This document shows, in pieces, positions 9,001-10,942 of a DNA stretch of 10,942 nt. The DNA is taken from positions 1 to 10,942 of the forward strand of contig JAPKMV010000059.1 in assembly GCA_026645635.1 (NCBI GenBank), read 5' to 3'. Numbering within the stretch: the first letter of the stretch is position 1; every line of letters begins with the position of its first letter. This stretch comes from Caldilineaceae bacterium (lineage in GTDB: Bacteria > Chloroflexota > Anaerolineae > Caldilineales > Caldilineaceae). Under the pieces are notes generated by a model. That model made no database searches, had not been told where the DNA came from, and was given only the letters and a program-made list of their open reading frames with translations. The position numbers and the translations under genes are program-made.

Positions 9001-10639
9001 TTCCATGCAGAACCTGGGCTTCAGTGTCGCCGGCGAAGTTGGATTGCTACCCAACAATCCACGCGGGCAGCGTTTCGCCGACAGCTACTTGACCCTGCCC
9101 ACGATCCAGCAGGAGCAGCTTAGCCTCGGCCTGGGCTTTGTGGGGCAGTGGAACAACGACCGCATGGGGCTGAGCGTCGGCGCGCAGACGCAGATGGGCT
9201 ACACCTTTGGCACTCGCGTTGCGCCCAACTACACGACCGGCCAGATTTCCAGGGCTATGCGTCTGGTGCAGCCGTCCACTCCCTACGAGTACAACCTATC
9301 GCTGGCCAGGGGCATCCTGACGCCGCAGAACATCGAAAGTGGGTGGGGCATTCCTGCCGGCAATGTCGGCGCGACGATGGACCTTTCCACCGGTCTGCCG
9401 GCGAACTACGACGCCATGATTGCCAACGAGGACTACACCCGCGGCCTCAGCCGGGGCTACACGCGCTGGCAGTGGGGCTTCGAGGAAGGGGAGCAGGCGC
9501 GCAAGTTCGGTGTCTCGCAATCGTTGATGGACCTCTCCTGGAAAGGCACGCAGATGGGCTTCCGCCATCAGCGTGAGGACATGGCGCGCAGCATCGGCAA
9601 CATTGGGGCAAGTTTAGGCATGCAACTTGCCGAGCGTGCCTTGCAGCGCGACATGATGATGACCGGGTTCCGCCACACCGAAGAGGAGATGGCCGTCACG
9701 CTGGAGCGCCGGCCTATCATGCGCGCCTGGCAGGATGAGGATATCGACCGTGGACGCGACCGCGCCGGGCTGGAATATGGGTGGAAGCAGGAAGACTACC
9801 AACGCGCGATGCGCTTTTCCACCGGTCGCGACAAGATCGACATCCGTCGGCGCATGGAGCGCGACCAGGTGCGCTACGGCATGGACGAGGACCAGCGCGG
9901 CAAGGAAGAAGAACGGCTTGAGCAGCAGCGGCAATGGGAAGACGAGGACTTCGCCCGCAAGAAGGGCCATTACGAGGAACTCAAAGGCAAGCAGATAGAG
10001 CTTTTCGACCTGCAGACCTCGCACATGATTGCGCAGGCCAACATGCAGATTGACAACATCCGCGCCAATCTTGCCCAACTGGAAGAACAAGCGGTACTCG
10101 CGAAGGACGTTCACGACATCCGTCAGAAGGACCTCATCGACGACAAAGCCGCCTGGGAAGCCCAACACGCCAAGATGAAGGAATACACCGAGGCGATGTG
10201 GAAAGCCGAGGACGACCGGCTGAAGCTGATTCGGGACCAGGAGAAGTACACGGCGGCCATGAACCTCTTGTTCGTTAAGTGGAAAGACGAGGACATGCCC
10301 TCGCTGGTGGGGCTGGCCAAAGACCTCTACGACTGGATTGAGTCAGCGCGCAAGGCCCTGGCCGACTTACCGCAATTCCCGCCAACCGCCGCCGACAACA
10401 CGCCGCCCACGTCCACGCCGGTCGCCAGTGCGCCGCTTCCCACAGCGCCGCCACCCAGTACACCGTCCACGCCGCTGCCGGTGCAAGAGCGCCCGCCGGG
10501 GCTGGTCCCGCCAGGAGGCGGCTTGCCCGGCGCGCGGTCCTCAATGGACCTGATTGAGCAGGTAGCCGACCTGCTCTTTAACTCACAGGCGGCGCGCACG
10601 TCGCTCGAACGGCAGTACAGCCAGGATCGCCGGCGATGA
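2..10639 (+). CDS. Giant tape measure protein fused to RNA polymerase, zincin and nuclease domains (5' end open)
   Basis: One uninterrupted frame of at least 3534 residues. It is open to the left edge, and the residues before GTG 35 look like ordinary basic protein sequence with no clear ribosome binding site ahead of that GTG, so the true start is probably upstream. Domains in order: RNA polymerase-like region (to about residue 1035), zincin 1 (1079-1268), unassigned helical region (about 1320-1750), RecB/Cas4-type nuclease (1750-1915), zincin 2 (2130-2270), Pro/Ala/Gly linker (2296-2365), tape-measure-like part (2366-3534). The C-terminal third has what is typical of siphophage tape measures: great length, hydrophobic blocks, coiled coil, Gln/Arg/Glu-rich repeats. 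I found no cysteine anywhere. The likely role is to fix tail length, sit inside the tail tube and be ejected on infection, carrying enzymes with it. Tape measure identity is inferred from composition; the RNA polymerase and nuclease calls rest on motifs. A non-tailed giant internal virion protein is the main alternative. Confidence 0.9.
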   Translation, partial: STEKKPRGKPTVGHVSVSEEEALGAPTVRRIEGNKSNIASPADIAAGNLVNDPKKRLAPEKFTGVEHLYAHPETMLTEWTTALQEALGPNRQMQMNRRTFFHHDLVIDGEHHVVTLDPVFNRPVIQGKSVVPITGQTPYQAMAKTLADAPNLPKALEAGVNLPQLSEQTLRHYGGALSRAYVARMKSLRQISPKSLQMVYGQGEVEPIYYFEQDEDLVALPANLRGTDSGDMEDIWGRRGMMAMDAQEVFPETLGYVTLPNGKFVVPNVAKGMARAKIEMNSTEVRFNAMTDIAHHRDPKNTPDIVRRSKLRPQSGQIDREAVIGTLIVPHMPEPQAQMRLNREVADRLILGQNKKGSETISFDDLADLKLPGAYELGQMHQSPWMRLYERAGKSFGVEHPDAQYTTVDAVRVNLPRTSETGHLLMRQSYRLRTADDKPIHLALNEHMFALLDPESATPEEYGLAVQEANKLLAPHSMVIGGGKKRGTTYDPQIEWDYRFWNHPRHTSKVQGSIGQKATSAIHSVMGYSPNPEQEALMQSVGAIFPGDEPIKMATVYMAAMANMAPHSPTLREELKARGLEPDQEGAYRYGEDTWQKWITAVREIVLDPIEGKNPQLAQKLADEKFLHPNFVVQTIADYHTAAPFMEGGNVPGYQVDEIHYQMADEKGNLPEEPTEGYLITSPPMTAMYAPLPYKFLTSIPVSDRPGKMNFSDLNRLYLRDKPLFEAIRQLGEPHQRTAQSIVEAALNVPISDEDVTSGRGRILRSAPPIEEDARILEEKATGVKPERAADLHYAQALKEWATNPTTGVVQDLAIQKGQLRQRLLNPDALLHVGNFGIEGHNDARIFSDQVNTIRNLENQDRSTFLYYEKRFEQSIREMAVQPAIRKALWGGPLEHAYTHNMAGNLALPPNTMASGYTGREQKRYLTEGDETFDQLSAIASRQPSITMNQTLPMQALTLEEANQKYAMGLDLDPRFTPRNLSINPAGSAAALRQADYDGDIQLVALVSSKMGVSPASEEATLRAALISSNLPKEKVDELMAAIPTADKDTVTEREITRQVAKTTYEDYTEEVDEVVPGPDIPGAITKEAQMERFHRLAKLAGISVGTFDPNAPGSQTLTASGKQPPMGVYAPRGDTHLGRWATAAGLDVTQGDTIAMNQEAADAASVNGNVAGVAPDFAERVLFHELGHGMEQAVLKKILQDTGDIEGFAILPGDPDLQDDVRQVREDYWPDHPEHLKNSARIEQAADVLGAYLRNPEEFRQNHPGIAGHLESLMDYGWPELLDEVDPRQTQTPPTQGPSTTVKRTVTKHRPVTTTETVTEKVPVSARRQALIRGWQQTYQQTFAGGDAEAKGQNWIENYVPKAPGGDLLAQSVAKNVNAIAVASNTDLMRPAINEAHAKSMVGSVDSGIEGLIAVTSGLGLTNPEDWEYLHAGLGLNAKQPTIDLGGKKNLDELTRDYNWIRGGHWRHLFNREWRDSMHVDRVIDFVNAARRRGVHMEALEPLLRDASGDINERHEGVYNLLKIHDQAGRDVRLQDLLNAMGGTQNQSYDADQAMGLLENTPLSLYGRAMEMARTGYLVDNEEPVQTGSYPKSNILGLLHQEGIEQVPTWYARMITNRNDPAKLREGGIPVGVDEARKRVGRYVREKTSENPLLNMAYNMLLGRRMASSNQTFQDLETEGPEAYPRLIRSAARYGNDLFAQEAKGRLKPIAYGARPWDRTDDLEVQYDEHKQHLAAKAREMREAYQKGGWGAVKRVETLSNEVFSPSGLRDEGDLQQMIEGFVLSGDEQTAGFHPAAREAMGEGSIWHDLHREMRIAQGANPKNLEQSMLWTGAGVAYYGRMDELDPATKTIHDLKFVSANQYEQATQKGGSYRYNEAQVASYAYGKSEMTGEDWRYGTLTYVNRDQADTAMEQLLTRKGFRPRRPRESYGDYLSAAREGKAITPAMTNAVLQHVQSTEMPPIDRDDPAVQQNLSRMVGAQIMASFVARKTGLTRAKSIGGRRGRPQANPINSAMRKTKAVRQAMTSAGYGKLYQRPVGLPEDPEEEFMSFNDMRREGEEDYNLKQAGGRTRRSLADQLNTDPADMLPADIGVRGPPADDATPDTTLTPTAPTQPFNVQDAQENLAALVDAPEPESYSSQVRRFNNLAALGGIGVREGQDVAGWASTTIDADRPIIKLGKRIDEHPRADAVRFHELGHAAIRLKYGKRENIPDSVPAILGLPDTPETREALDRQLERARVYAYGEYRQDPDKESTPSEKAADIVGLSMMDPDAIGAPSVAPQVLAAANLFVSSVDPILASAAGLNAQIPAANLNNGAANGQPPKPPKPPTAGAAGAADDNGTSGPGQPGRAQSAPQNGAQQPQGVGHPYGAMADWMSGAQTSGAMYTMRARMKDGVYQFSVDKLKEPGKEGVPTIDQLIQQVGKSGEYYAELNPWIQRLEEAMKSGVHDLKGLSTALRRSQAALKDMYGATPKPWEYNLSLSRKGQPGIAEHDRFNADANQRLKQIKEAQHQVSFMQNRLRMTQIQEGVMDLETYGDYFRDKYDKGPRGSRGGGGGGGRRGGMGEQENMSPWGVFTDQMGGFAGLGWLGWGMFGLQRVDNFAFDGIREDIEMYRGGQVGLDTMRRAEYGIPTGSAQTLTQKLTGNDFIRNYVKMQTGEKFQGWSTALDDTWNRLYSVDEQVGIHTKKEMTKGILGAVASALITGNMLSKTGKTMRAAGSALGAMAGFQAIEAGETPQEEMENLVTTAINLAVGGGFVVEKFGKQVAPKAAGAAVAGAAGAAGKYLPKGIGEAIGYYGLGKFGATALGKGAAWLGKGLFTKALPQTAMVAMGFEGALMGMGALASLVPESDRDAALYDQYLEGSPVSRALAPWLADKTPWAAGLQKSVRGLVDWGNQNTLGKLTGQAPREPSAAQERAKAVKAMQSGNLSTLPIKDHEDLMFYLGAAGAGQTPEEVARYAGRFMALTGNTLDDLKDPNNPATKLMYTMVSQAVREGVNVNSMQNLGFSVAGEVGLLPNNPRGQRFADSYLTLPTIQQEQLSLGLGFVGQWNNDRMGLSVGAQTQMGYTFGTRVAPNYTTGQISRAMRLVQPSTPYEYNLSLARGILTPQNIESGWGIPAGNVGATMDLSTGLPANYDAMIANEDYTRGLSRGYTRWQWGFEEGEQARKFGVSQSLMDLSWKGTQMGFRHQREDMARSIGNIGASLGMQLAERALQRDMMMTGFRHTEEEMAVTLERRPIMRAWQDEDIDRGRDRAGLEYGWKQEDYQRAMRFSTGRDKIDIRRRMERDQVRYGMDEDQRGKEEERLEQQRQWEDEDFARKKGHYEELKGKQIELFDLQTSHMIAQANMQIDNIRANLAQLEEQAVLAKDVHDIRQKDLIDDKAAWEAQHAKMKEYTEAMWKAEDDRLKLIRDQEKYTAAMNLLFVKWKDEDMPSLVGLAKDLYDWIESARKALADLPQFPPTAADNTPPTSTPVASAPLPTAPPPSTPSTPLPVQERPPGLVPPGGGLPGARSSMDLIEQVADLLFNSQAARTSLERQYSQDRRR
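1523..1561 (+). other. Beta-subunit-like lysine motif (first DPBB)
   Basis: Residues 497-509 read SKVQGSIGQKATS. Aligned without gaps to the bacterial beta motif DKMAGRHGNKGVI, both lysines (K498 and K506, eight apart, like E. coli beta K1065 and K1073) and both glycines (G501, G504) coincide, while the RH pair is replaced by SI. In cellular enzymes these lysines contact the RNA 3' end and the incoming nucleotide. The motif is short and could be chance on its own. It gains weight from lying upstream of the ADYDGD loop in the expected order. Confidence 0.5.
2822..3019 (+). other. Beta-prime-like catalytic loop ADxDGD (second DPBB)
   Basis: Residues 984-989 are ADYDGD followed by IQLVAL, matching the universal RNA polymerase beta-prime pattern NADFDGDQMAVH. 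D985, D987 and D989 would chelate the catalytic magnesium. Two upstream features also match: R931-x-P933-S-I, comparable to the RAPTLHR segment of beta-prime, and P974 followed by an Ala-rich run into the loop, comparable to the HPLVCAAYNADFDGD stretch. An EF-hand was considered, but there is no Gly at position 6 and no Glu at position 12. Together this is good evidence for a double-psi beta-barrel RNA polymerase active site. Confidence 0.75.
3149..3235 (+). repeat. Thr/Glu/Val-rich linker, copy A (before zincin 1)
   Basis: Residues 1039-1067. The core 1042-1061 aligns without gaps to 1293-1312 (copy B): shared R1043, T1046, T1052, T1053, E1055, T1058, E1059 and V1061, with conservative changes at 1045 (I/V) and 1047 (R/K). 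It probably forms an extended or beta-hairpin spacer between the polymerase region and the protease. Its placement on both sides of zincin 1 suggests a domain border or processing site. Confidence 0.6.
3269..3838 (+). other. Zincin metalloprotease domain 1
   Basis: Residues 1079-1268. The zinc-binding motif HELGH spans H1174, E1175 and H1178, preceded by the hydrophobic strand-helix residues typical of zincins. The likely third ligand is E1233 in EQAAD, followed by a helix ending in the sequence LRNPEEF, a gluzincin-like arrangement often seen in phage and mobile-element zincins. The domain opens with a Q-x2-RF-x2-LA-x-L-x-GI-x-V segment (from Q1079) that recurs in zincin 2. Compared with that copy it has about 40 extra residues between the opening segment and HELGH. 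Possible roles are self-cleavage of the polyprotein or attack on a host protein; the substrate cannot be read from the sequence. Confidence 0.75.
3902..3979 (+). repeat. Thr/Glu/Val-rich linker, copy B (after zincin 1)
   Basis: Residues 1290-1315, threonine- and valine-rich, aligning to copy A at residues 1042-1061. It is preceded by a Pro/Gln/Thr-rich spacer (1279-1289) and followed by SARRQALIRGW, where a helical region begins. The two copies bracket zincin 1 and no other domain. Confidence 0.6.
3980..5281 (+). other. Helical region of unknown function between zincin 1 and the nuclease
   Basis: Residues about 1316-1749. I recognise no family. The sequence is rich in charged and aromatic residues, with predicted-looking amphipathic helices (for example DELTRDYNWIRGGHWRHLF near 1445), and has no hydrophobic membrane-like segment or low-complexity run. 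It could be the remainder of the RNA polymerase core (bridge helix, trigger loop, clamp) displaced by the zincin, a DNA- or template-binding module, or a structural spacer. None can be supported by motif alone. Confidence 0.4.
5282..5779 (+). other. PD-(D/E)XK nuclease domain, RecB/Cas4 type
   Basis: Residues 1750-1915. All recognisable motifs of the RecB/AddB/Cas4 nuclease group appear in order: FSPSGL at 1754-1759 (the usual N-terminal S-x-S-x-L), G1794-x3-H1798 (motif I), GRMD with D1833 (motif II), D1844-L-K1846 (motif III), and Q1869-x3-Y1873 (motif IV), then a strand GTLTYVNR. D1833, D1844 and K1846 would form the metal-dependent active site. There are no cysteines, so the Fe-S cluster of Cas4 and AddB is absent. 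The domain probably cuts or resects DNA. Being inside a virion protein, it might act on host DNA, on superinfecting DNA, or during genome entry; this is inference. Confidence 0.75.
5954..6118 (+). other. Basic segment with RGRP AT-hook-like core
   Basis: Residues 1974-2028 follow the nuclease and are dense in Arg and Lys. R1992-R1993-G1994-R1995-P1996 matches the AT-hook core RGRP with flanking basic residues. Such motifs bind the minor groove of AT-rich DNA. A role as a DNA-binding arm for the nuclease or the polymerase is plausible but rests on one short motif. Confidence 0.35.
6422..6844 (+). other. Zincin metalloprotease domain 2
   Basis: Residues 2130-2270. HELGH spans H2184, E2185 and H2188, and the likely third ligand is E2248 in EKAAD, followed by a helix ending MMDP. 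It shares with zincin 1 the opening Q-x2-RF-x2-LA-x-L-x-GI-x-V segment (from Q2130), the FHELGH core and the E-x-AAD helix, so the two are copies of one domain family. This copy is more compact (54 residues from opening Gln to HELGH, against 95). It lies between the nuclease module and the tape-measure part, a sensible place for a protease that would separate them. Confidence 0.75.
6920..7129 (+). other. Pro/Ala/Gly/Gln-rich linker
   Basis: Residues about 2296-2365, low complexity, with PPKPPKPP at 2312-2319 followed by Ala/Gly- and Gln/Pro-rich sequence. It looks disordered and marks the border between the enzymatic front half and the tape-measure part. It is a possible site of proteolytic release. 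Confidence 0.7.
7424..7453 (+). repeat. P-[WY]-EYNLSL-[SA]-R motif, copy 1
   Basis: Residues 2464-2473, PWEYNLSLSR. The same decapeptide pattern recurs at 3083-3092 (nucleotides 9281-9310) as PYEYNLSLAR, on the other side of the hydrophobic block. Codons differ between the copies, so conservation is at the protein level. Confidence 0.7.
7640..7696 (+). other. Poly-glycine hinge
   Basis: Residues 2536-2554, Gly/Arg-rich, with seven consecutive glycines at 2542-2548 encoded by mixed GGT, GGC and GGG codons. It separates a helical segment from the Gly/Trp-rich hydrophobic part and is likely flexible. Confidence 0.8.
8078..8542 (+). other. Hydrophobic Ala/Gly-rich membrane-active block
   Basis: Residues 2682-2836 contain several hydrophobic stretches: about 2682-2697, 2706-2724, 2733-2748, 2759-2773 and 2815-2836, rich in Ala, Gly, Met and Val with GxxxG-like spacing and interrupted by Lys. 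Tape measure proteins commonly carry such segments, which can form a pore in the host inner membrane for DNA entry. The lysines between segments and the lack of a signal peptide argue against a normal cellular membrane protein. Confidence 0.65.
9281..9310 (+). repeat. P-[WY]-EYNLSL-[SA]-R motif, copy 2
   Basis: Residues 3083-3092, PYEYNLSLAR, 619 residues after copy 1. Eight of ten residues are identical, and the other two are conservative (W/Y, S/A). The preceding residues are also similar in kind (TPKP and PSTP). Function unknown; a short docking motif for a tail protein or chaperone is possible. Confidence 0.7.
9473..9910 (+). repeat. Degenerate ~27-38 residue repeats
   Basis: Gly followed by an aromatic or Met residue and then a Glu/Asp-rich helix recurs at G3148 (WGFEEGEQAR), G3175 (GFRHQREDMAR), G3211 (GFRHTEEEMA), G3249 (GWKQEDYQRA) and G3282 (GMDEDQRG). 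Spacings are 27, 36, 38 and 33 residues. The pair at 3175 and 3211 is the closest. The region is predicted helical and resembles repeat arrays of tape measure proteins, which often track the geometry of the tail tube. Confidence 0.55.
9884..10270 (+). other. Charged coiled-coil region
   Basis: Residues about 3284-3412, very rich in Glu, Lys, Gln and Arg, with leucine/isoleucine spacing compatible with heptads (for example around 3325-3365) and no prolines. It would form a long helix bundle, as expected for the part of a tape measure that oligomerises in the tail tube. Confidence 0.7.
10379..10537 (+). other. Pro-rich C-terminal linker
   Basis: Residues 3449-3501, mostly Pro, Thr, Ala and Ser, then a short helix (MDLIEQVADLLF) and a basic C-terminus ending RRR. 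The linker probably tethers a terminal helix that contacts the tail tip or initiator complex, the usual job of the tape measure C-terminus. Confidence 0.65.
10623..10639 (+). promoter_or_regulatory. ATGA stop-start overlap with Shine-Dalgarno-like AGGA
   Basis: The stop TGA (10637-10639) overlaps the ATG (10636-10638) of the next gene. AGGA at 10623-10626 lies nine bases before that ATG. This suggests coupled translation of tape measure and next tail gene. A second AGGA (10659-10662) lies nine bases before an in-frame ATG at 10672, which is an alternative start. Confidence 0.6.
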
Positions 10640-10942
10640 CCGTCTACGCGATTGGCACAGGAACCAACAACATGCGGCCTGTTCTGGTCGAAACGCCGGA
10701 CCATGACAAACGGGTGCAGCGCGGGCAACGGCTGGCCTATGGGATAACCAAGAAGACCTGCTACCAACACGGCGCTACCCGCAGGGAATGGAAAGGCTGG
10801 TTCTGGACAGCCCAAGATGTGGTTGAGGCTGGCGTTAGCGTGCCGCTGGCCGAGTTGAAAGCGCTCCACGAACAGGGGCGCGTCTGGTGGGCAGACCGGT
10901 CAGGGGCTGGCACCAGCGACTACAGTGAGGGGTCCATGCTCG
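10636..10942 (+). CDS. Hypothetical protein following the tape measure gene (3' end outside window)
   Basis: At least 102 residues, with no stop before the right edge. The ATG at 10636 is chosen for the ATGA overlap and the AGGA nine bases upstream; ATG 10672 (residue 13) is possible. No family is recognised. The protein has a basic N-terminal part, one cysteine (C42), a Trp-rich segment (W52, W55, W57, W84, W85) and, at about 58-85, an A-Q-D-V-V-E-A-G-V then L-K-A-L-H-E-Q-G pattern that could be a small helix-turn-helix, though this is weak. In siphophages the gene after the tape measure usually encodes a distal tail or baseplate protein, but that position is the only support for such a role. 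Confidence 0.7.
   Translation, partial: MTVYAIGTGTNNMRPVLVETPDHDKRVQRGQRLAYGITKKTCYQHGATRREWKGWFWTAQDVVEAGVSVPLAELKALHEQGRVWWADRSGAGTSDYSEGSML

Larger units (their letters stand above)
7130..10636 (+). other. Tape-measure-like C-terminal region
   Basis: Residues 2366-3534. It begins with helical sequence, then a poly-Gly hinge (2542-2548), a Gly/Trp-rich stretch (GFAGLGWLGWGMFGL), hydrophobic Ala/Gly segments (2682-2836), a mixed region, repeats (3148-3282), a highly charged coiled coil (about 3284-3412), a Pro-rich tail (3449-3501) and a short terminal helix. This layout fits siphophage tape measure proteins, which line the tail tube, are ejected and insert into the host membrane. At about 0.15 nm per helical residue this part alone would correspond to roughly 175 nm of tail. 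No family-specific motif was recognised. Confidence 0.65.

Overview
The window is almost entirely one gene. A plus-strand reading frame runs from the left edge (open from base 2, first possible in-window start GTG at 35) to a stop at 10637-10639 and encodes at least 3534 residues. A second plus-strand gene starts at 10636 in an ATGA overlap and runs off the right edge. I see no RNA gene, IS element, CRISPR array or terminator. Residue numbers below count GTG 35 as residue 1.

The giant protein reads as a tailed-phage (siphovirus-type) tape measure protein with a long enzymatic front half. Order of parts: (1) an N-terminal region holding both signatures of a multisubunit-type RNA polymerase in one chain, a beta-like K-x3-G-x2-G-x-K lysine motif (K498, K506) and a beta-prime-like ADxDGD metal-binding loop (D985, D987, D989); (2) a zincin metalloprotease domain (HELGH at 1174-1178) framed by two copies of a Thr/Glu/Val-rich linker; (3) a largely unassigned helical region; (4) a PD-(D/E)XK nuclease of the RecB/Cas4 type (H1798, D1833, D1844-x-K1846, Q1869xxxY1873), followed by a basic stretch with an RGRP AT-hook-like core; (5) a second zincin of the same family (HELGH at 2184-2188); (6) a Pro/Ala/Gly linker; (7) a tape-measure-like C-terminal third with a poly-Gly run, a block of hydrophobic Ala/Gly-rich segments, degenerate repeats, a charged coiled coil and a Pro-rich tail.

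Inferred logic: the C-terminal part would set tail length and cross the envelope during infection. The front part would carry an ejected RNA polymerase that transcribes early genes and a nuclease, with the two zincins as candidates for cutting the polyprotein into parts or acting on the host envelope or cytoplasm. I could find no cysteine in all 3534 residues, which would suit a chain that is stored and passed through a narrow tube. From memory, a tail-tape-fused virion RNA polymerase has been described for the long-tailed Thermus phage P23-45, and crAss-like phages have a giant virion RNA polymerase. The pairing here with two zincins and a RecB-like nuclease is the part most likely to be new.

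The organism is a tailed phage or prophage with GC-rich DNA (about 60 percent by eye). Nothing here fixes the host. All domain calls rest on motifs read by eye; no profile search or structure prediction was run.
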